5,742 nucleotides of DNA from an uncultured Micrococcaceae bacterium (GTDB lineage Bacteria > Actinomycetota > Actinomycetes > Actinomycetales > Micrococcaceae): positions 1-5,742 of the forward strand of contig CALBOC010000319.1 of assembly GCA_937896705.1 (NCBI GenBank), read 5' to 3'. Under the pieces are notes generated by a model. It did not search any database, was not told the DNA's origin, and saw only the letters and a list, made by a program, of their open reading frames with translations. Numbering within the stretch: position 1 is the stretch's first letter; the number at the start of each line of letters is the position of its first letter. The translations under genes were made by a program, and so were the position numbers. This document shows, in pieces, positions 1-5,119 of the stretch.

Positions 1-1068
1 ATCACCGCTGATGACCTGAAAGCCATGGCCGCAGCCACCGGGCCAAAGGTCACGATATTTCTGCCGACCGCTCCACCACAACATCAGCCACAAGATACCG
101 CCACACGTGTTAAATCCCTGGTGAACGAAGCACGACGTAAGCTCGTCAACGCTGGGGTCCCCGAATCGGACGCCAAAGATATGTTGGCTTCCTTTGATGC
201 CATCGCCACTGATGCGCCGTTCCTACGTCAGCAGGGCGAATCACTTGCCCTCTTCGCTGCCAAAGGACTCAACCTCATCTATCGACTCGGCGTTCCCGTG
301 TCCGAATACACCCACGTAGCAGAACATTTCGTGCTGCGACCTATCTCTGAATCCCTCACAAAATCCCACGCATACTACATTCTGGCGATCTCGCGGAAGA
401 AAGTACGCGTCCTTGATGCCACCAAAGATTCTGTTGTCCAGCTCGATTTGCAGGACATCGTTCCCGAATCGTTTGAAGATGTTGTCGACACCGATGACCG
501 GCAGTCGCCCTTGAAGAACCGGCCGGTGGGCAATGCTGGCACGATGTTCCAAGGCCACGGCGGTGCAGCTGATACACAAAGCACCGAAATTGAACGGTTC
601 CTGCACGAAGTTGGCTCATCGCTGGGCGATCTTCTCGGCAGGGCTCGCTCCCAGCCGATGGTTCTGGCTGGTGTCGCGGAAAACGTTTCATCGGTCAAAG
701 CAGCCTCCTCCTACCCTGTCGTCGCTGACGACTTTATTTCGGGCAATCCTGATGCCACCACCAACCGCGATTTGCAGCAATCCGGCTGGGAAGTTGTGCG
801 CCCGCACTTTGCGGCCAACGATGATGCCGCATACGAGCGCTTCGCAGACGTTTCCGGCACCGGTCTGGGTGAAACACAGCCAGACCTGATCCGCGAGGCG
901 GCAGTCGCCGGCCGGGTAGATACGTTGTTTATCAACCCTTCACTGAACGCTTCGGACGGCACAGGGGACGTGAACACCGCGATCTTACACACCAAACTCA
1001 ACTCCGGAGATATCGTCATCATCTCCGATGGTCGTGTGGAAAACGTCGCGGCACTCATGCGCTACTAG
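1..1068 (+). CDS. baeRF family 3 (bacterial eRF1-like) protein, 5' partial
   Basis: Likely a member of the bacterial archaeo-eukaryotic release factor family 3, relatives of the peptide-release factor eRF1. Their role is inferred to be ribosome-linked but is largely uncharacterised. The frame is open to the window edge, and the codons before the first ATG (position 25) read ITADDLKA. This matches the usual lead-in to the conserved VTIFLPT strand, so the true start probably lies upstream and ATG25 is internal. Family-like blocks, numbered from ATG25, are VTIFLPT near residue 10, a central FQGHGG near 175, MVLAGV near 213, a GNPD stretch near 240, and a C-terminal REAAVAGRVDTLFINPS followed by GDIVIISDGRV. 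The last blocks resemble the L7Ae/eRF1 domain-3-like region. No signal peptide or membrane segment is visible. It ends at TAG, 15 bp before a strong hairpin. The neighbours give no functional link. The family call is by remembered motif pattern and is fairly secure; the cellular role is not. Confidence 0.82.
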   Translation: MTADDLKAMAAATGPKVTIFLPTAPPQHQPQDTATRVKSLVNEARRKLVNAGVPESDAKDMLASFDAIATDAPFLRQQGESLALFAAKGLNLIYRLGVPVSEYTHVAEHFVLRPISESLTKSHAYYILAISRKKVRVLDATKDSVVQLDLQDIVPESFEDVVDTDDRQSPLKNRPVGNAGTMFQGHGGAADTQSTEIERFLHEVGSSLGDLLGRARSQPMVLAGVAENVSSVKAASSYPVVADDFISGNPDATTNRDLQQSGWEVVRPHFAANDDAAYERFADVSGTGLGETQPDLIREAAVAGRVDTLFINPSLNASDGTGDVNTAILHTKLNSGDIVIISDGRVENVAALMRY

Positions 1069-1083
1069 AAGCCTGAAGCCCAG

Positions 1084-1123
1084 AGACCCCTCGAGAAACG
1101 TTTTGATGTTTTTCGAGGGGTCT
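1084..1123 (+). terminator. Hairpin terminator after the baeRF gene
   Basis: Bases 1084-1099 pair with 1108-1123 as a 16-bp stem. The outer 11 bp (AGACCCCTCGA) is perfect, followed by one G-U pair and an AAAC/GTTT end, with an 8-base loop. It starts 15 bp after the stop codon. The downstream arm is followed by TGTGCG rather than a T-run, so it is a stem-loop without a proper U-tail. Such terminators are common in high-GC Gram-positive bacteria. It should isolate the baeRF gene from the glyoxalase-like gene. Confidence 0.8.
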
Positions 1124-1208
1124 TGTGCGCTCTGACACCACCCCCACACAATGACGTGGCATCGGCGCTTAGTAATACAGCGCAGCCGCGAAATTTTTTC
1201 TCAAGCCC

Positions 1209-1297
1209 CACGTGACAGGCAGAAACGCTACTGAACAGGCACGTGACCGAACAGCATAATGTGACATATTTCAATTCCAACGCCGCATTCGTGACAT
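1209..1297 (+). repeat. Two pairs of short direct repeats upstream of the VOC gene
   Basis: CACGTGAC occurs at 1209-1216 and 1240-1247, 31 bp apart. GTGACAT occurs at 1261-1267 and 1291-1297, 30 bp apart. The core GTGAC therefore appears four times on the same strand. ACAGGC is also present twice, at 1215-1220 and 1235-1240, following the first CACGTG and preceding the second. The copies flank and overlap the predicted promoter and start codon. Spacing near three helical turns would put paired sites on the same DNA face, consistent with regulator binding. This is inference; short repeats can also arise by chance. Confidence 0.4.
1232..1260 (+). promoter_or_regulatory. Candidate sigma-70-type promoter for the glyoxalase-like gene
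   Basis: A TGAACA hexamer at 1232-1237 (4/6 to TTGACA) lies exactly 17 bp before CATAAT at 1255-1260 (5/6 to TATAAT). Transcription would start near 1267, leaving a leader of about 29 bases before the first ATG. The second CACGTGAC copy lies inside the spacer and a GTGACAT copy begins just after the -10, so a protein bound there could block the promoter. The position is inferred only from hexamer match and spacing. Confidence 0.5.
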
Positions 1298-1952
1298 GCT
1301 GATGAACATGCGCTTGGATCATGTTTCTTATGCTGTAGGTCCGGAAGGACTCCATGCCACCGCCGATAAGATGGCCGAGCTTCTCGGCATCGATTGGGTT
1401 AACGGTGGGCTACACCCGCGCTTCGGGACGCGCAACCTCTTTTTCCCGATGAAAAACAGACAATACTTTGAGATCGTCGAGGTGCTGGAGCACCCAGCAG
1501 CCGAAAAAGCGCCCTTCGGGCAGGCCGTTCGGGCTCGTTCGAACATGGGTGGCGGTTGGATGGGTTGGGTCGTATCCGTCGACGACATGGCCCCGTTCGA
1601 AGAACGCCTTGACCGTCGCGCCGTGCCCGGTGCCAGGACCTTCCCAGATGGTCGCACTTTAGAGTGGCAACAGATCGGCATTAAGGGTCTGATCGCAGAT
1701 CCACAGGTGCCTTACATTCTGCGATGGAACGAAGGCACCGAAGACCTTCACCCTTCGCAGGCCGAACCCGCTGAAGCCGCGATTGAGTCCATCACCCTTG
1801 CCGGCAACCGGCCGCGAGTTCGAGATTGGCTGGGATTGGCCGATACCGATGAGATGGTCGAAGATCTAAACATCAAATACATCTCCCCCTCCGGTACACC
1901 CGGAATCGCAGAAGTAACGTTTTCGACACCTAAAGGTCTAGTGACGGTTTAG
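1296..1952 (+). CDS. VOC-superfamily glyoxalase-like domain protein
   Basis: A 218-residue cytoplasmic protein resembling the Glyoxalase_3 type of the vicinal oxygen chelate fold (PF13468-like). Substrate and reaction are unknown. The N-terminal strand LDHVSYAV carries the likely first metal ligand, H9. The family-typical block GGLHPRFGTRNLFF (37-50) leads into QYFEIVEV (56-63), where an acidic residue near E59 is expected to matter. WMGWVVSVDDM (89-99) starts the second half. A weaker second module begins at AIESITLAGNRPRVRDWLGL (162-181). Length is normal for single-chain members. Three in-frame ATGs (1296, 1302, 1308) compete as start, none with a good Shine-Dalgarno sequence. The first is annotated, but the third, MRLDHV, sits closest to the conserved strand. 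It is probably monocistronic: a candidate promoter lies upstream, a strong terminator follows the stop, and the convergent neighbour is a second, unrelated-subtype VOC enzyme. The family is fairly certain; the function is open. Confidence 0.88.
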   Translation: MLMNMRLDHVSYAVGPEGLHATADKMAELLGIDWVNGGLHPRFGTRNLFFPMKNRQYFEIVEVLEHPAAEKAPFGQAVRARSNMGGGWMGWVVSVDDMAPFEERLDRRAVPGARTFPDGRTLEWQQIGIKGLIADPQVPYILRWNEGTEDLHPSQAEPAEAAIESITLAGNRPRVRDWLGLADTDEMVEDLNIKYISPSGTPGIAEVTFSTPKGLVTV

Positions 1953-1976
1953 AAGTACCAAGAATTCCGATGAAAC

Positions 1977-2027
1977 AAAAACGGTCATTGGGCGGGCAAC
2001 ATATTACCCAGCCCAATGACCGTTTTT
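1977..2027. terminator. Bidirectional terminator between convergent VOC genes
   Basis: A perfect 17-bp inverted repeat: AAAAACGGTCATTGGGC (1977-1993) pairs with its exact complement at 2011-2027. The loop can add a short GGG/CCC pairing (1994-1996 with 2007-2009) around one bulged A. Five A's open the left arm and five T's close the right arm, so both strands give a GC-rich stem followed by a U-run. It lies 24 bp after the glyoxalase-like stop and 50 bp from the dioxygenase stop on the other strand. It is well placed to end both transcripts. Confidence 0.95.
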
Positions 2028-2077
2028 ATTTCTGAAGTGTATCGTTCACGCCCTGCAGCGTGGCTCAGAGCGCCGAT

Positions 2078-2965
2078 TTAGGAATCAGCAACCTGGATCC
2101 GAAGTTCGTTGGCCCAAGGATCTTCAAAGCGAACGGTTTGACCGTCATCAGCGACTTGGACGCCGTAGTGCTTGACGCGTTCGGTGACTTCCCCAAGGGC
2201 ATCGTCGGACGGCAATACGATATCGACTTGTCCCAAACCTAAGGTGTTGTCACGACGACCCGCGCCGCGGCTATTCCAGATATTCATCGCCATGTGGTGA
2301 TGATATCCGCCAGCACTGACGAATAATGCTCCTGGATAATTCGCTTGCGTCGCTTCAAAACCGAGCCAATCGACATAGAATTTCTGTGCCCCGGCGATGT
2401 CCCCGACCTGTAAGTGCACGTGTCCGATTTCTGCGTCGCCGATAACAGGGTTCTGGATGGCATCTTCGGTGAGATAGTCGCGCAGGTATTGGTTGGGATC
2501 TAGAAAGAGACTGTCCATCTCGACTTGACCGTGCACCCAGCTCCATTCGCTTCGATCGCGGTCCCAGTAGAGTTCAATCCCGTTGCCTTCTGGGTCGTTG
2601 AAGTAAAACGCTTTACTGACCAGGTGATCTGAGCTTCCGGTGAAGGAATTGGGGGCATATTGAGCTACTGAGTACACAGCCGCAGCCAAGGCAGTCTCGG
2701 TTTCAAATAGGATCGCGGTGTGAAATAGCCCGGCTGCGCGGCGCGAGGCGTGCTGCAGTTCCGGCGCATGTTCCAAGATCACCAGTGGACGATTCCCACG
2801 ACCGATAATGGCCGATGAACCCTCTTGGGCAATCACCCGCAGCGGCAGGGCCTGGGTGTAGTACTTGATCATGTTGTCTAGGTCAGCGACCTTCAAGGTC
2901 ACCGCACCCATTTCAGTATCGTCTGCAAGTCGGGTGGTTTCGATGGGATCTATCTGTTGAGTCAT
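2078..2965 (-). CDS. CatE-type extradiol (catechol 2,3-) dioxygenase, VOC family
   Basis: A 295-residue, two-domain VOC protein of the type annotated as catechol-2,3-dioxygenase in Bacillus (CatE/YfiE). It is expected to be a cytosolic Fe(II) or Mn(II) enzyme opening the ring of catechol-like substrates next to the diol. Domain 1 (about 19-135) has GAVTLKVADLD, GLFHTAI (H82) and the hallmark DPEGNGIELYWDR (E131). Domain 2 (about 178-295) has IGHVHLQVGDI (H182/H184), SAGGYHHHMAMNIW (H222-H224) and FEDPWANELRI (E287). These give a full H-H-E set in domain 2. In domain 1 the first-His strand reads GAVTL, so that site lacks its usual His. SSDHLVSKAFYFNDPEGNGIE is highly characteristic. A longer ORF runs upstream to 3025, but the ATG at 2965 is chosen because GAGAGGA lies just before it and the conserved fold starts after it. 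The gene has its own promoter and palindromic operator, so it is likely inducible. The true substrate is unknown. Confidence 0.88.
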   Translation of the reverse strand: MTQQIDPIETTRLADDTEMGAVTLKVADLDNMIKYYTQALPLRVIAQEGSSAIIGRGNRPLVILEHAPELQHASRRAAGLFHTAILFETETALAAAVYSVAQYAPNSFTGSSDHLVSKAFYFNDPEGNGIELYWDRDRSEWSWVHGQVEMDSLFLDPNQYLRDYLTEDAIQNPVIGDAEIGHVHLQVGDIAGAQKFYVDWLGFEATQANYPGALFVSAGGYHHHMAMNIWNSRGAGRRDNTLGLGQVDIVLPSDDALGEVTERVKHYGVQVADDGQTVRFEDPWANELRIQVADS

Positions 2966-2971
2966 TCGGAT

Positions 2972-2978
2972 TCCTCTC
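2972..2978 (-). promoter_or_regulatory. Ribosome binding site fixing the dioxygenase start
   Basis: On the minus strand GAGAGGA lies six bases before the ATG at 2965. It is the best Shine-Dalgarno match in the window. It favours this start over the in-frame ATG at 3025, which lies at or just upstream of the predicted transcription start and would add 20 residues unlike the family. Confidence 0.75.
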
Positions 2979-3033
2979 GGTTCAGTCTCACAGCAAACTC
3001 GGTCTGCCGTTAAAATTTGAAGCAACTGATTCC

Positions 3034-3062
3034 AGTATAGGTGACTTTCCGCAGAAAGTCAT
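3034..3062 (-). promoter_or_regulatory. Candidate promoter of the dioxygenase gene
   Basis: Read on the minus strand, ATGACT (3062-3057, 4/6 to TTGACA) is followed after 17 bp by TATACT (3039-3034, 5/6 to TATAAT). Transcription would start near 3027, giving a leader of about 61 bases. An 8-bp inverted repeat covers most of the -35 and the adjoining spacer, a typical position for a repressor operator. The promoter would make the dioxygenase independent of cutA upstream, although read-through is possible. Confidence 0.6.
3042..3061. promoter_or_regulatory. Perfect 8-bp inverted repeat, probable operator
   Basis: TGACTTTC (3042-3049) and GAAAGTCA (3054-3061) are exact reverse complements around a 4-base centre, CGCA. 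The repeat overlaps the predicted -35 and upstream spacer of the dioxygenase promoter. A dimeric repressor is the natural reader; in Bacillus the catDE genes are controlled by MarR/DUF24-type regulators that sense quinones and diamide. No regulator gene is present in the window. As an alternative it could form an RNA hairpin ending cutA transcripts, but the stem is AT-rich and no U-run follows, so an operator is preferred. Confidence 0.6.
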
Positions 3063-3093
3063 ATTCAGTGGTCGAGTTGATCCAAGATGGCGT

Positions 3094-3417
3094 TTAATCG
3101 GTCACGCTGTCGCGCATCCACTGCAAATACCCTGAGCTTCCATCGACAATCGGTATCACTACGACTTCTGGTTCGTCGTATGAATGCTGTTGGGCCAAGA
3201 GCTTCTTGAGTTGCGCGACCGCCGTGCTGGTGGTTTTGAAGGACAACAGGAATTCTGGATCCTGCTGCACCTGACCCTCCCAACGGTAGTAACTTTGCAC
3301 TTGGGAGACTTGCACACAGGCGGCCAGCTGCCGATCTATCGCTGCTGCGGCGAGCTGTTGCACTTCCTCAGCGGAGTCGGTGGTGGTCTGGACGATAACA
3401 AATTCAGCAGTGGTCAT
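3094..3417 (-). CDS. cutA: CutA1-like divalent cation tolerance protein
   Basis: A 107-residue protein of the usual length for CutA1, a small, very stable trimeric cytosolic protein with a ferredoxin-like, PII-related fold. It was named for copper tolerance in E. coli, but its biochemical role is still unsettled. Family landmarks in order are FVIVQTTTDS (6-15), RQLAACVQVSQVQSYYRWEGQVQQDPEFLLSFKT (29-62, with the conserved Cys34 and the YYRWEG core), then HSYDEPEVVVIPIVDGSSGYLQWM (78-101), which corresponds to the HPYExPEI...YLxW signature. The second residue of HPY is Ser here. The start is the ATG at 3417; only a poor Shine-Dalgarno sequence is visible. It begins 52 bp after the stop of the DUF2238-like gene with no obvious promoter between them, so it is probably translated from a shared mRNA. 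The dioxygenase downstream has its own promoter. Confidence 0.93.
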   Translation of the reverse strand: MTTAEFVIVQTTTDSAEEVQQLAAAAIDRQLAACVQVSQVQSYYRWEGQVQQDPEFLLSFKTTSTAVAQLKKLLAQQHSYDEPEVVVIPIVDGSSGYLQWMRDSVTD

Positions 3418-3469
3418 GCAGCCAGTCTGCCTGAATCACCATCGCACCGGAAGGCTCGAAGCGACGGTC

Positions 3470-4138
3470 CTACTGCACGTTGCTGGTACGTAGTTTGTTC
3501 GGCTGTTTTACATTCAGTAAGGCACCGATGTAGCGAATAGCGCCGCGCCGGCGATAGGCAAATAGCATCGCAGCGACGATCAGGGACGGCGTCAACCCTG
3601 CGATCATGTCGGTCATGGTGTCAAAGTTTCCGCCTTGGGTTCTGGTGTCAAACGTCAGATCGAAGAAGAATTCGCCGATTTCCCATGCCAGGGCGATGAA
3701 TGCTTTCGCAGTAATCAGCATGACGATCTCGACCCACACCGGAAGCTGGAGTCGGTATGCATCGAGTGTTTTACCCAGCGCTAAAATCAGGGCGAAACTG
3801 GCAAAGACCCCCGAGTACAAGTGCACTAGGGTATCCCAGGGTTGCCATATTTCATACCAGCGCCAATACCCTCCCAGGTACGGGCCCGTCACTAGTAGCA
3901 GGGCGTACTGCAGCTGGATACTCAGCGGTACCTGCAGTTTGACCCAGCGCTCGGTAAGGAAGGGTGCGAAAACCAAGACAACGACAATGACTCCGATCGA
4001 GAGGTTGCGCCAGTCTTGAGCAATCAGTGCTAGCACGGCCGAGACGACGAAGAGCATGCCAGCAAGGATCATCGGCCAATGACGGTACGTCTGGGCGGTA
4101 GTCGTGGGTTGTACAGTGTTGACGCTTGAAGTGTGCAT
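3470..4138 (-). CDS. DUF2238/YjdF-like integral membrane protein
   Basis: A 222-residue inner-membrane protein of unknown function. About six hydrophobic helices are visible, near residues 22-40, 47-62, 73-90, 105-121, 134-156 and 178-195, with a polar N-terminus and a basic tail (YRRRGAIRY). The family-like signature sits in the second half: W101-D102-x3-H106 (WDTLVH) at the start of helix 4, W152-E153-x2-E156 at the end of helix 5, then a loop with D164, D173, T174 and D177 (NFDTMTD). The buried His, Glu and Asp residues suggest metal binding or catalysis within the membrane, but this is inference. The start at 4138 is preceded on its strand by GGTGA at a usable distance. A TATGGT box overlaps that GGTGA and would give an almost leaderless transcript. 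It lies 71 bp after trhA and 52 bp before cutA, on the same strand. The family assignment rests on motif memory and is moderate. Confidence 0.7.
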   Translation of the reverse strand: MHTSSVNTVQPTTTAQTYRHWPMILAGMLFVVSAVLALIAQDWRNLSIGVIVVVLVFAPFLTERWVKLQVPLSIQLQYALLLVTGPYLGGYWRWYEIWQPWDTLVHLYSGVFASFALILALGKTLDAYRLQLPVWVEIVMLITAKAFIALAWEIGEFFFDLTFDTRTQGGNFDTMTDMIAGLTPSLIVAAMLFAYRRRGAIRYIGALLNVKQPNKLRTSNVQ

Positions 4139-4146
4139 TATTTTTC

Positions 4147-4175
4147 ACCATACCGACGCTTCCCGATCCTGGCGA
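4147..4175 (-). promoter_or_regulatory. Weak candidate promoter before the DUF2238-like gene
   Basis: On the minus strand TCGCCA (4175-4170, 4/6) is spaced 17 bp from TATGGT (4152-4147, 4/6). The predicted start of transcription, near 4140, is only two bases before the ATG, so the mRNA would be essentially leaderless. The same bases hold a GGTGA that could be the Shine-Dalgarno sequence of a longer trhA transcript. The two readings cannot be separated from sequence alone. Confidence 0.3.
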
Positions 4176-4209
4176 TGTCTGGTCAGAAATTTAGCTCGGA
4201 AAGGATTCA

Positions 4210-4893
4210 TCACATTGAAGCGAGAATCGCGACATAGTGACACGCCCAGGCAATGACGGTGCATACGTGAAAGATTTCATGAAACCCAAAGGAGTACGGG
4301 AAAAAGTTCGGTCGTTTGATGGCATAGACCACCGCGCCGAGCGTATAGAACACCCCACCTAAAACAATGAACGTGACGACCAGGCCCCCGCTGGCCGCAT
4401 AGAAGTCGGGCAAATACCAGACCGCCACCCAGCCCAGGGCGATGTAGATCGGCACATACAGCCACCGTGGCGCCCAGATCCAAAACTGGCGCATCAGAAT
4501 GCCGCCCAATGCGGCTATCCAGATGACGGTCAGGAGGAGTTGCATCTGACTTTCAGGCAGTAGCATCACGGCTAAGGGAGTGTACGTGCCGGCAATGAGC
4601 AGAAAAATGTTGGAATGATCAAGCCTGCGCAATGCTGCGGTAACTCGTGGCGACCAGTTTCCTCGGTGATACACCGCCGAGGAGCCGAACAGGACCACCG
4701 AGCAGATCCCGAAGATGGCCACGCTGAAACGCTCATGGAATGTTTCAGGAACAGCGACTGACAGCATGGTGGCGATCAATACCAGCGGAGTCGCAACCAA
4801 GTGGATCCAACCCCGGGCGCGAGGTTTCGTGAGGAGAGCTTTCGGATCGACTCGGGATCGATTCGTTCGCGCCGTGGTTGGTTTTGATGTCAT
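4210..4893 (-). CDS. trhA: Hemolysin III / PAQR family membrane protein (TrhA)
   Basis: A 227-residue seven-helix membrane protein of the hemolysin III branch of the PAQR family, related to adiponectin receptors. Bacterial members are linked to membrane fluidity homeostasis; the hemolysin name is historical. The signature residues are all present: S72-x2-Y75-H76 (SSAVYH) in helix 2, L91-D92-H93-S94 followed by IFLLIAGTYTPLA in helix 3, and H205-E206-x2-H209 (FGFHEIFH) in helix 7, with H219 after it. H76, H205 and H209 correspond to the zinc-binding histidines known in the family, so the metal site looks intact. Length is typical. The start at 4893 has GGAG five bases upstream. A possible promoter further back on the minus strand is TTGTCG (5063-5058), 17 bp, TACGGT (5040-5035), which is weak and would leave a long leader. 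It is the first gene of the minus-strand run trhA, DUF2238-like, cutA, and is divergent from the phosphotransferase gene. Confidence 0.93.
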   Translation of the reverse strand: MTSKPTTARTNRSRVDPKALLTKPRARGWIHLVATPLVLIATMLSVAVPETFHERFSVAIFGICSVVLFGSSAVYHRGNWSPRVTAALRRLDHSNIFLLIAGTYTPLAVMLLPESQMQLLLTVIWIAALGGILMRQFWIWAPRWLYVPIYIALGWVAVWYLPDFYAASGGLVVTFIVLGGVFYTLGAVVYAIKRPNFFPYSFGFHEIFHVCTVIAWACHYVAILASM

Positions 4894-5107
4894 CTATGCT
4901 CCGGGTTGTCACGTTGGTACGGGGCCATCTAGTGGAAGAGCGCCCTGCGGTGCGCAGTTCACTGGCTCGGTGCGACCACGGCGGCTTCGTGTGGGCAGCC
5001 GGTAGGAGTCGCGGTGCCCTAGGGGGTTGGCTTGACCGTAACACACCGTTTTCGCACCGACAATGCTCGCTTAAAGCCATGAGACACAACCGCTTCTGAC
5101 AGCTGGA

Positions 5108-5113
5108 TAAGAT
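5108..5113 (+). promoter_or_regulatory. -10 box for a leaderless phosphotransferase transcript
   Basis: TAAGAT fits the actinobacterial -10 pattern TANNNT. It lies six bases before the ATG at 5120, so the A of the start codon would be the +1 base. No strong Shine-Dalgarno sequence is present, which agrees with a leaderless mRNA. The -35 position (5085-5090, CACAAC) is not a good match. The first TAA of the box is also an in-frame stop, so translation cannot start further upstream. Confidence 0.5.
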
Positions 5114-5119
5114 GGAATC

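Noticed and set aside
1065..1355. A 96-codon minus-strand ORF spanning the gap between the baeRF and glyoxalase-like genes
   Set aside because: It runs through the hairpin terminator and repeat region, overlaps the glyoxalase-like start, has Cys- and Ser-rich low-complexity composition and resembles no family.
2966..3025. Longer N-terminus for the dioxygenase (20 extra residues from ATG 3025)
   Set aside because: The added residues do not look like the family, and ATG 3025 sits at the predicted transcription start, whereas ATG 2965 has a strong Shine-Dalgarno sequence.
3042..3061. The 8-bp palindrome as a rho-independent terminator of cutA
   Set aside because: The stem is AT-rich and no U-run follows on the minus strand. 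Its overlap with a promoter fits an operator better.
4945..4957. Small inverted repeat CTGCG-GTG-CGCAG upstream of trhA
   Set aside because: Arms of only 5 bp in GC-rich sequence are expected by chance. It is not aligned with a convincing promoter, and no T-run follows.
5032..5037. TTGACC as a plus-strand -35 for the phosphotransferase gene
   Set aside because: No matching -10 hexamer lies 16-19 bp downstream. The leaderless -10 at 5108 is the better candidate.
4745..5099. ORFs on both strands across the trhA start and the trhA-phosphotransferase gap
   Set aside because: They overlap the start of trhA in other frames, have no usable start context and look like random translations of GC-rich DNA.
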